Assembly (NCBI RefSeq): GCF_016907275.1
Contig: NZ_JAFBBP010000001.1
Location: forward strand, 62,001-126,000
Length of the DNA stretch: 64,000 nucleotides
Direction of reading: 5' to 3'
Source: Micromonospora luteifusca
GTDB taxonomy: Bacteria > Actinomycetota > Actinomycetes > Mycobacteriales > Micromonosporaceae
Shown here: piece after piece, positions 15,612 through 22,798 of the stretch
Layout of the letters: every line of letters begins with the position of its first letter
Position numbering within the stretch: the first letter of the stretch is position 1
Notes under the pieces: generated by a model
What the model was told of the DNA's origin: nothing
Seen by the model: only the letters and a program-made list of their open reading frames with translations
The model's database searches: none
Position numbers and translations under genes: made by a program

Positions 15612-18245
15612 TCAGGGGTAGGTGGTCAGGTACACCGTTTGGTTGGCCGCGTTCGCGGTGCCACCGGCGTTGTTGATCACCCGGTTGATGGTGCCGACGC
15701 CGCCGAGCGAGACGGTCACCATGTTGGTGAACCGCACGTTCGGGTTGGTGGGCACCTCGAAGGACCGCTCCTCTACCACGGCGGGATTGACGTTGAAGTA
15801 GCTGTAACTGCCCAGTCCCCACGCCTGGTGGCTGGTCACCGAATCCGCGACCTTGTACGCGGCGTAGCCCCGGGTCGACCCGTTCATCCAGGCCGCCTGG
15901 TTGGGTACGTCGTAGGGCAGTTCGTTCTGGTAGAAGTACGTCCGCCCGCCGTTGCCGTTCCAGATGGTCTGGTACTTCTGGTAGTGCTCGACGAAGAGGC
16001 CGTACATGGTGACGTTGTCGCCGTTGACCGTGAGCCCGGTGTCGGCGGTGTTCAGCGTCCACCCGGTGGGTACGCCGGAGGCCGCGTGGTCGGCCCGCCA
16101 CAACCACATGTGGTCGCCGATCACGTTGTCGCTGTTGACGGTCAGCGTGTTGGTGGCCTTGCCGACGTGTGGCCCGCCGATGCGGAAGAACACGTCGTGC
16201 AGCGAGGTCGGGTTCGTGGCGTGGCTCGCCGACGAGCCGGACGGCCCGACCTCCATCAGCACCGGCGAGTTGGTCGTGCCGGCCTCGAACATCAGGCCGG
16301 CGACCTTGACGCCGTCCACATCGGCCACCCGCATCCCGACGCTGCCGTTGTCGGCCTGGATGGTGGCCAGGCCGAGGCCGAGGATCACGGTGTCGGCCCG
16401 GTTGACCTGGATCGGCTCGGTGACGTGGTGCACGCCCGGGGTGAAGAGCAGGTGCTTGCCCTGGGCGAGGGCCGCGTTGATGGTGGCGGCGCTGGTGCCG
16501 GCCTGGACGACGAAGAACTGCGACAGCGAGATGGACGAGCCGGACGGGGTCTTGTTGTACCAGCTGGTGCCGGTCGAGTTGGTGCGCAGCGCCGGCACGA
16601 AGACCCGGTACTCACCGGTGCCGTCGACGTACAGGAACGGCTTCTCCCGTACCTGGGGGGTCTGGCCGATGACGGTGTGCGACGGGTTGGGGAAGCTCGG
16701 TGCCGGCGCGCCGACGACGCCCTGGAACACCATGTTCCAGACCGAGCCGGTCCAGCCGTTGCCGAACTCGCTGTTGCGGGAGTACCACTGCTGCTGCGAG
16801 CCGGAGACGACCAGGCCGTCGATGCGGGTGTCGGCGAGCAGGCCGCCGCTGGACCAGCCGTCGCCGCCGTTCCAGAGCTGGATCTGGTTCTGCGCGCCAC
16901 GCAGGTGCATCCGTCGGTACGGTGCGGCCTGGGACACCGCCCAGCGCTCCACCGTCTGCCCGGCGGGCAGGGTGACCGAGAGGTTCTCGGCGGCCCGCCA
17001 GAAGTTCTGGGTGGCGTTGCCGCCCATCCAGAACGCCTCGGTGCGCACGTGGCCGTTGAGGTTGACGTCGTCCGGGCTCAGGCCGAGGCCGGCGACCTGG
17101 GTGAAGAAGCCGAGGTTGACGTCAGCGGTGTAGGTGCCGGGCTTGAAGAGCACCGCGTAGCGCTGCGGGCCGAACTGGTTGGTCTCCTGCTGGGTGAAGA
17201 GGGTGTTCAGTCGGCTCTGGATGGTGGCGGTGGGCGTGCTCGGGTCGAAGACGAACGTGTTCGGCCCGAGGTTCGGGTTGCGCGGGTCGGTCCCGTCGAC
17301 CGGGGGCTCGCTGGTGCCGCCTGTCGTGTTCACCGCCAGCTCCCACAGCGAGTAGCCGTAGGCGGTGCCCCGCGCGGTGCCGTACATCCGCAGGTAGCGG
17401 CCACTGCCGGTGACGGCGAGGGACTGCGTCCCACCGGTGGCCGTGGTGGTCGAGTAGATGGTGCTCCAGGTGGCACCGTCGGCCGAGGTCTGGAGCTGGA
17501 AGGCCCGGGCGTACGCGGCCTCCCAGGTGAGCACCACCCGGCAGATCGTCCGGGTGCTGCCCAGGTCGACGCGCAGCCACTGCGGCTCACTGGCGGCGCT
17601 GGCCCACCGGGTGCCCGGGTTGCCGTCGACCGCGGCGGACGCCGCGAGGCCGGCGTTCTGAGTGGACGAAGCGGTCGCGGGGCTGCCCTGGGCGACGTTG
17701 GTGCTGCCGCAGGTCGGCGTGGTGCCACCGGTTTCGCCGTAGACCTGGAACTCCCAGAGCGAGTAGCCGTAGCCGGTGCCGCGGGCGGTGCCGTTCATCC
17801 GTACGTAGCGGCCGGCGCCGGTGACGGTGAGGTTCTGGGTGCCACCGGTGCCGGTGGTGGTCGAGTAGATGGTGGTCCAGGTGGCGCCGTCGTCGGAGGT
17901 CTGGAGCTGGAAGGCCCGACCGTAGGCGCCCTCCCAGAGCAGGTTCACCTGGCTGATGGTGGCGCGGGCGCCCAGGTCGACCTGGAGCCACTGCGGGTCG
18001 CTGAACGCGCTGGCCCAGCGGGTGCCGGTGTTGCCGTCCACTGCGGCGCTGGCCGGGGTGCCGGCGTTCTCGGTGGATGAGGCGGTGGCGGGGCGGCCCT
18101 GGGAGAGCAGGATGGGCGCGGCCTGCGCGGGTGTGGTGGCACCGGTCGGGGTGAGCGCCGCGACCAGGGCCACGGTGAGCCCGACGAGCAGGTGCCGGAC
18201 GGCCCGTCGGGGACGCGGGCGTACGGATGTTGCATGAGATGTCAT
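15612..18245 (-). CDS. Secreted protein with two F5/8-type (CBM32) modules and a beta-helix domain
   Basis: 877 residues. A Tat/Sec-like signal peptide (basic MTSHATSVRPRPRRAVRH, a hydrophobic core, then PAQAAP) precedes two homologous ~130-residue F5/8 discoidin modules (about 45-170 and 180-305). Each has ASSTxNAG...AAVDGNxGTRW and GYGYSLWE-type strands. A ~540-residue C-terminal region begins PNLGPNTFVFDPSTPTATIQ and contains beta-helix-like repeats. Homologues are often labelled adenylyl cyclase in databases, which the sequence does not support; a polysaccharide-active lyase or hydrolase is more likely. An AGCGCT palindrome 100 bases upstream suggests carbohydrate-responsive control. Confidence 0.8.
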   Translation of the reverse strand: MTSHATSVRPRPRRAVRHLLVGLTVALVAALTPTGATTPAQAAPILLSQGRPATASSTENAGTPASAAVDGNTGTRWASAFSDPQWLQVDLGARATISQVNLLWEGAYGRAFQLQTSDDGATWTTIYSTTTGTGGTQNLTVTGAGRYVRMNGTARGTGYGYSLWEFQVYGETGGTTPTCGSTNVAQGSPATASSTQNAGLAASAAVDGNPGTRWASAASEPQWLRVDLGSTRTICRVVLTWEAAYARAFQLQTSADGATWSTIYSTTTATGGTQSLAVTGSGRYLRMYGTARGTAYGYSLWELAVNTTGGTSEPPVDGTDPRNPNLGPNTFVFDPSTPTATIQSRLNTLFTQQETNQFGPQRYAVLFKPGTYTADVNLGFFTQVAGLGLSPDDVNLNGHVRTEAFWMGGNATQNFWRAAENLSVTLPAGQTVERWAVSQAAPYRRMHLRGAQNQIQLWNGGDGWSSGGLLADTRIDGLVVSGSQQQWYSRNSEFGNGWTGSVWNMVFQGVVGAPAPSFPNPSHTVIGQTPQVREKPFLYVDGTGEYRVFVPALRTNSTGTSWYNKTPSGSSISLSQFFVVQAGTSAATINAALAQGKHLLFTPGVHHVTEPIQVNRADTVILGLGLATIQADNGSVGMRVADVDGVKVAGLMFEAGTTNSPVLMEVGPSGSSASHATNPTSLHDVFFRIGGPHVGKATNTLTVNSDNVIGDHMWLWRADHAASGVPTGWTLNTADTGLTVNGDNVTMYGLFVEHYQKYQTIWNGNGGRTYFYQNELPYDVPNQAAWMNGSTRGYAAYKVADSVTSHQAWGLGSYSYFNVNPAVVEERSFEVPTNPNVRFTNMVTVSLGGVGTINRVINNAGGTANAANQTVYLTTYP

Positions 18246-18345
18246 GACATCGCCTGTCGATAGGGGGTTACGGATGCCGCGTGGGTGGGTTCGGGCTTGC
18301 CCCGTGGTGCCGCCGGTGGTGCCGCCGATGCGGTGCCGCGGGCCG

Positions 18346-18357
18346 GAGAGCGCTCTC
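18346..18357. promoter_or_regulatory. LacI-type palindrome upstream of the CBM32 gene
   Basis: GAGAGCGCTCTC is a perfect 12-base palindrome with the AGCGCT core of CebR/LacI-family operators (TGGGAGCGCTCCCA). It lies about 100 bases before the secreted-protein start. No LacI gene is in the window, so the regulator would be encoded elsewhere. Confidence 0.45.
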
Positions 18358-18472
18358 ATAGGAGTGTTGCGGCGAGATTGCGGCGGCGTCAAGACATCGA
18401 TCTATAACTTTGTTATTTATCCCGAGGATTCTTTTTGTGTAATTTGCTGGTCGGCCGAGCGGTCGCTCCCGC

Positions 18473-19672
18473 TCAGCGGCGGACGCCGCCTTCGGTGAGG
18501 AAGCGGGCTATTGGGAGGGTGGCAGCGCCCAGCGCCACCGCGTCCACGCCGAGCCGACACAGCTCGATCGACGCCTGCTCGTATGGCTGGCGCAGCGCCT
18601 GCCGTCCGGCGGCCTCCCGGACGGCCGGCAGCAGGTCACCCAACGCCACCGCCGCCCAGCCGCCGAGCACCACGCGCTCCGGGTTGAAGAGGTTGATCAG
18701 GTTGGCCACCGCGGCACCGAGGTAGCCGGCGGTGTCGTCCAGCACCCGCCGGGCGGTGGCCGAGGTCTGGGCGGCGGCGACCAGCGCGGCGATCTGGGAC
18801 TCCTCGTCCTCGCCCGGAACCGGTCGACCCCGGCACGCCTCCCGGTACCGGTCGATGATCGCCTCCGCGCCGACGTAGGCCTCCAGGCAGCCGCGCGCGC
18901 CGCACCGGCAGGCCCGCCCGCCGTACACGAGGGTGGTGTGTCCCCACTCCCCCGCGCTGCTGGACGCACCCCGGTAGGTGGCGCCGTTGGTCACCACCGA
19001 CGCGCCCACGCCCGAGCCGACCAGCGCGAAGACGGCGTGTCGGGCGCCCCGGCCGGCCCCGAACCACATCTCGGCCTGGCCGAGGGTCTTCGCGCCGTTG
19101 TCGATGTGCAGCGGCAGATCGGTGCCGGCGGCGATCAGGCGCTCCAGCGGCACCCGGTCCCAGCCGAGGGCCTGGGCGTGCACGACGGCCTCGGTGCCCT
19201 GCTCGACCACCCCTGAGACGCCGATGCCGACGCCGAGCACGTCGCCGGGGGCCACCCCGGCCTGACCCGTTACCGCGTCGATTCCGGCCAGCACGTGCCC
19301 GGCCACCAGGTCAGGTTCGGTGCGAGCCGGGTCGAGCGGGTACTCGATGCTGGCCAGCAGGGTCATCGCGAAGTCGAACAGCTCCACCCGGACCCGGGTC
19401 TCGCCGACGTCCACGCCGACCACGAAGGCGAAGCGGGGAGCGATCCGCAACAGCATGCTGGGCCGTCCACCGTCGGACTCGGCTGCCCCGGCCTCGGCGA
19501 CCAGCCCTTCGTCGATCAGGTCGGCCACCACGTTGCTGACCGCCGGCTGACTCAACCCGGTACTGCGCACCAGGTCCTGCCGGGTGAGCGGGCCGTCGAG
19601 GAAGAGCTTGGTCAGCAGGGCGGACCGGTTGCGCAGCCGCACACTGCGGTTGGTGGCACGCGCCAGCTCCAC
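18473..19672 (-). CDS. ROK-family transcriptional regulator
   Basis: A 399-residue repressor. The N-terminal winged helix spans about 10-75 (LTRQDLVRSTGLSQPAVSNVV). The ROK sugar-kinase fold follows: VGVDVGETRVRVELFD for the phosphate loop, HIDNGAKTLGQAEMWFG, and the zinc motif GHTTLVYGGRACRCGARGCLEAY. Sugar-binding residues appear present, so a sugar inducer is likely. The GTG has GAGGTGA close upstream. A decayed sugar ABC binding-protein gene lies divergently, which suggests this regulator once controlled a transport operon; it may now act on the neighbouring secreted CBM32 protein. Confidence 0.92.
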   Translation of the reverse strand: MELARATNRSVRLRNRSALLTKLFLDGPLTRQDLVRSTGLSQPAVSNVVADLIDEGLVAEAGAAESDGGRPSMLLRIAPRFAFVVGVDVGETRVRVELFDFAMTLLASIEYPLDPARTEPDLVAGHVLAGIDAVTGQAGVAPGDVLGVGIGVSGVVEQGTEAVVHAQALGWDRVPLERLIAAGTDLPLHIDNGAKTLGQAEMWFGAGRGARHAVFALVGSGVGASVVTNGATYRGASSSAGEWGHTTLVYGGRACRCGARGCLEAYVGAEAIIDRYREACRGRPVPGEDEESQIAALVAAAQTSATARRVLDDTAGYLGAAVANLINLFNPERVVLGGWAAVALGDLLPAVREAAGRQALRQPYEQASIELCRLGVDAVALGAATLPIARFLTEGGVRR

Positions 19673-19720
19673 TCGTCACCTCGTTCCCGTCGGCGTTCGA
19701 GGCGACTGTAACCGCCTCGT

Positions 19721-19890
19721 GTCGAGGTGGTTCCCTGGTCGGACCTGCTCAACCGCCTGCTCGCCGCCGCCTGCGGCAGGGCCCGGACGTGGTCAACATC
19801 GGCAACACCTGGTCGGCGTCGTTGCAGGCAACCGGCGCGCTTGTCCAGTTCGACGACGCCACTCTGAAGGCCGTCGGCGGTAAGGACCGG
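19721..19890 (+). pseudogene. Fragment of a sugar ABC-transporter substrate-binding protein gene
   Basis: One frame reads VEVVPWSDLLNRLLAAACG. After a frameshift near 19771 another frame continues QGPDVVNIGNTWSASLQATG, then ALVQFDDATLKAVGGKDR. Together these match an internal segment of family-1 extracellular sugar-binding proteins (VPWSD, GPDVVNIGNTW, FDD). No signal peptide, start or remaining 300+ residues exist. It lies divergent from the ROK gene, the usual place for a sugar transporter operon, so it is a deletion relic of one. Confidence 0.65.
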
Positions 19891-19955
19891 CGGCCGTCCT
19901 CGTTGCTTGGACGGAACGTCCCGAGGCCGCAGTCCTGAGCGGTTAGCCTTCCCCA

Positions 19956-20624
19956 ATGGCCGAAGCCCCCGACGAGGTCGCGCAGCCCGGCAGCGGCTCA
20001 CGCCTGTCCGGCACCGATCGGATGACCGCGTTCAGCGACGGTGTGTTCGCCATCGTGATCACGCTGCTGGTGCTCGACCTGCGGGTGCCGGAATACCACG
20101 AGGGCGAGCTGCTGGCCGGGCTGCGTGGCGAAGGCGCCTCCTACCTGGCCTTCGTCGTGTCGTTCGTCTACATCGGGGTGCTCTGGCTCAACCACCACGC
20201 CCTGCTCAAGCTGATCCGCGCGACAACCCTCACCCTGAGCTGGATCAACCTCGCCGTGCTCTTCGGCGCGGTGATCATTCCGTTTCCCACCGCCGTGCTG
20301 TCGTCCGCGTTCACCCACGGCGACATCGCCGACCAGCGGGCGGGCGTCACCCTGTACGCGTTGGCGGCCGCGCTGATGTCCGCACCGTGGCTGGTGTTCT
20401 TCGGTTACCTGCACCACCACCCCGAGCTGCTTGACCGTGGGGTCAGCCCCGAGCATGTCCGGACGCAACGGCTGCGACCGATCACCGGCCTGGTTCTGTA
20501 CGGATTGAGCGGCCTGCTCGGCTGGTTCGTCAACCCGGTGCTGGGCCTGATCGGCATCATCGTCATGATCGCCTATCACGCGGCAACCAGCGAGGGGCTG
20601 CGTCGGCGGGGCCGGCGGCGCTGA
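19956..20624 (+). CDS. TMEM175-family (DUF1211) potassium channel-like membrane protein
   Basis: A 222-residue protein with about six membrane helices. The first helix carries the family signature RMTAFSDGVFAIVITLLVLDL (about 23-43), the bacterial TMEM175 motif RxxxFSDG that lines the pore. A second conserved NHH motif (LWLNHHALL) follows. Bacterial members form K+-permeable channels; actinobacterial single-repeat forms are less characterised. TAGCCT lies six bases before the ATG with no ribosome-binding site, so translation from a leaderless mRNA is likely. Its 3' end overlaps the convergent mocA gene by 62 bases. Confidence 0.88.
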   Translation: MAEAPDEVAQPGSGSRLSGTDRMTAFSDGVFAIVITLLVLDLRVPEYHEGELLAGLRGEGASYLAFVVSFVYIGVLWLNHHALLKLIRATTLTLSWINLAVLFGAVIIPFPTAVLSSAFTHGDIADQRAGVTLYALAAALMSAPWLVFFGYLHHHPELLDRGVSPEHVRTQRLRPITGLVLYGLSGLLGWFVNPVLGLIGIIVMIAYHAATSEGLRRRGRRR

Positions 20625-21201
20625 CCATTCGGGGCAGGTCGGCGGGGGTGTCCACGTCGACCGGTGAGCCGACGTCGTCGCAGGGCACCCCCACCACCAG
20701 GTCCGGTCGGTCGCGCAGCAGGCCCCGGGCGCCCCGGTCGCCGACGGCGTAACCGTCCAGCAGCGGCCAGGTCTCCCGGCCCAGCAGGACCGGGTGCCCC
20801 GGCCGGCCGGCGTAGGTGGCGACCGCGATGGTCGCACCACCGGCGTACACCCCTCGGACCCGGCGAACCGCGACCGGGCTGAGCAGCGGCTGGTCGACGA
20901 GCACCACGACAGCGGCCGACACGTCGGCGGGCAGCGAGGCCAGGCCGCGGCGCAACGACGAGCCCAGCCCTTCGGGCCAGCGGTCGTGGCGAACCAGCAC
21001 CGCGCCGGGCAGGTCGGGCACCTCGTCGGCGCCCGCGCCGATCACCACGTGCACGGGCGTGCAGCCGCCGTCGCCCAGCAGCTGGATTCCGCGCCGCACC
21101 AGCGGCTCGCCATCCAGCTCGACCAGCGCCTTCGGCCGGCCGTACCGCCGCCCGGCGCCGGCGGCCAGCAACAGCCCGGCGGTCACCGGCAGGTCGGGCA
21201 C
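20563..21201 (-). CDS. mocA: Molybdenum cofactor cytidylyltransferase
   Basis: A 212-residue nucleotidyltransferase. LLLAAGAGRRYGRPKAL (about 11-27) is the NTP-binding loop of the MobA/MocA family; VVVLVDQPLL carries the metal-binding aspartate and PGHPVLLG is the MocA-type signature. It would attach CMP to molybdopterin to give the MCD cofactor used by xanthine-oxidase-family enzymes. The divergent paoABC-like operon encodes such an enzyme, which supports the call. The GTG has AGGAGGTGA upstream. The C-terminal 20 codons overlap the convergent TMEM175 gene. Confidence 0.85.
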   Translation of the reverse strand: MPDLPVTAGLLLAAGAGRRYGRPKALVELDGEPLVRRGIQLLGDGGCTPVHVVIGAGADEVPDLPGAVLVRHDRWPEGLGSSLRRGLASLPADVSAAVVVLVDQPLLSPVAVRRVRGVYAGGATIAVATYAGRPGHPVLLGRETWPLLDGYAVGDRGARGLLRDRPDLVVGVPCDDVGSPVDVDTPADLPRMVSAAGPADAAPRWLPRDRRS

Positions 21202-21260
21202 CCCGGGTCACCTCCTGCGTTATTCGCCCCTCTATGTACCGGTAAAGCTAGTCTGGGCCG

Positions 21261-21812
21261 GTGCAGGACGGACCAGAGAACGCGACGACGACCGACGAGC
21301 GGTACTCGTCGCGGGTGGCGTTCGAGGTCAACGGTGCGGCGCGCGAGGTACGGCTGGACAACCGCACCACCCTGCTCGACACGCTCCGTGAGCACCTCGA
21401 CCTGACCGGGGCGAAGAAGGGCTGCGACCACGGCCAGTGCGGCTCCTGCACGGTGCTGCTGGACGGCCGCCGCGTGAAGAGCTGCCTGGTGTTCGCGGTC
21501 ACGCTGGACGGCCGGTCGGTGGTGACTGTCGAAGGGCTAGCCGGGCCGGACGAGCTGTCCCCGTTGCAGGCCGCGTTCATCGCGCACGACGCGTTCCAGT
21601 GCGGCTACTGCACCCCCGGGCAACTCTGCTCCGCCAGCGGCATGCTCGACGAGGTCGCCCGGGGCTGGCCCAGCGCGGTCACCGACGACCTGAGCGCGCC
21701 GGCCGAGCTGACCGACGCGGAGATCCGCGAGCGGATGGCCGGCAACCTGTGCCGCTGTGCCGCGTACCCGCACATCGTGGCGGCCGTGCGCGAGACGGCG
21801 GCGACGCGATGA
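21261..21812 (+). CDS. paoA: Iron-sulfur subunit of a molybdenum hydroxylase/aldehyde dehydrogenase
   Basis: A 183-residue electron-transfer subunit. An N-terminal plant-type [2Fe-2S] ferredoxin domain has KGCDHGQCGSCTVLLDGRRVKSC, and the C-terminal four-helix domain holds the second cluster (CGYCTPGQLC and NLCRCAAYP). It passes electrons from the molybdenum site to FAD in the next subunit. It starts a three-gene operon joined by ATGA and GTGA overlaps. There is no Tat signal, so the enzyme is cytoplasmic, unlike E. coli PaoA. TAGTCT six bases before the GTG and the lack of a ribosome-binding site indicate a leaderless transcript. Confidence 0.92.
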   Translation: MQDGPENATTTDERYSSRVAFEVNGAAREVRLDNRTTLLDTLREHLDLTGAKKGCDHGQCGSCTVLLDGRRVKSCLVFAVTLDGRSVVTVEGLAGPDELSPLQAAFIAHDAFQCGYCTPGQLCSASGMLDEVARGWPSAVTDDLSAPAELTDAEIRERMAGNLCRCAAYPHIVAAVRETAATR

Positions 21813-22798
21813 GGGCGTTCCGCTACCACCGGCCAGCCGACGTGGCCGACGCGGTCGCCGTGCTCGGCGCGGAACCGCAGGCGGCCTACCTGGGCGGCGG
21901 GACCAACCTGGTGGACCTGATGAAACTCGGGGTGCAGCGCCCCGACCTGCTCGTGGACGTGACCGGGCTTCCGCTGGACACCGTCGAGGAGCTGCCCGAC
22001 GGCGGGCTGCGGGTCGGCGCGACCGTCCGCAACAGCGACCTCGCCGCCCACCCGGTGGTCCGCCGGGACTACTCGGTGCTGGCCCGCGCCCTGCTCGCCG
22101 CCGCCTCCGGGCAACTACGCAACATGGCCACCACCGGCGGCAACCTGTTGCAACGCACCCGCTGCGTCTACTTCCAGGACACCGGCAAGGCGTGCAACAA
22201 GCGTGCGCCGGGCAGCGGTTGCGCCGCACTGCACGGCCAGAACCGCGACCTGGCGGTGCTGGACTGGTCCGAACAGTGCGTGGCGACCCACCCGTCCGAC
22301 CTGGCCGTCGCGCTGACCGCACTCGACGCGGTGGTGGAGGTGCACGAGGCCGAGGGCAGCCGCGACATTCCGATCGCCGCCCTGTACCGCTCCCCCGGGG
22401 CGCACCCCGAACGCGAGACCACGCTGGCCCGGGGTGCGCTGATCACCGCCGTCCGGTTGCCGCCGCTGCCGGCCGGGCGCCGCTCGACGTATCTGAAGGT
22501 GCGCGACCGGGCCTCGTTCGCCTTCGCCGTCGGTTCGGTGGCCGCGGTGCTGGACCTCGACGGCGGCGTGATCCGCGACGTGCGGCTGGCCTATGGGGCG
22601 GTGGCGCACCGGCCGTGGCGGGCCTACCGGGCCGAGGCCGAGCTGCGAGGTCGGACGTTCAGCCCGGAGCTGGCGGGACGGGCCGCCGACGCGGAACTGG
22701 CCGAGGCACGCCCGTTGCGGCACAACGGTTTCAAGGTGCCACTGACCCGGGCCATCACTGTGCGGGCGCTCAGCGAGCTGGCCGAGGAAGCGCGGTGA
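21809..22798 (+). CDS. paoB: FAD-binding subunit with extra [4Fe-4S] loop
   Basis: A 329-residue FAD subunit of the xanthine-dehydrogenase family. YLGGGTNLVDLMKLGVQRPD binds the FAD pyrophosphate, and SGQLRNMATTGGNLLQRTRCVYF with DTGKACNKRAPGSGCAAL supplies the cysteine-rich insertion that in PaoB and 4-hydroxybenzoyl-CoA reductase binds a [4Fe-4S] cluster. The C-terminal CO-dehydrogenase-flavoprotein domain follows. The ATG overlaps the previous stop (ATGA). This arrangement supports PaoABC-type aldehyde oxidoreductase rather than classic xanthine dehydrogenase. Confidence 0.92.
   Translation: MRAFRYHRPADVADAVAVLGAEPQAAYLGGGTNLVDLMKLGVQRPDLLVDVTGLPLDTVEELPDGGLRVGATVRNSDLAAHPVVRRDYSVLARALLAAASGQLRNMATTGGNLLQRTRCVYFQDTGKACNKRAPGSGCAALHGQNRDLAVLDWSEQCVATHPSDLAVALTALDAVVEVHEAEGSRDIPIAALYRSPGAHPERETTLARGALITAVRLPPLPAGRRSTYLKVRDRASFAFAVGSVAAVLDLDGGVIRDVRLAYGAVAHRPWRAYRAEAELRGRTFSPELAGRAADAELAEARPLRHNGFKVPLTRAITVRALSELAEEAR

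Noticed and set aside
15180..18080. 966-codon rightward open frame opposite the CBM32 gene
   Set aside because: Repetitive glycine/valine/arginine antisense text mirrors the duplicated F5/8 modules; the leftward gene has a signal peptide and recognisable domains.
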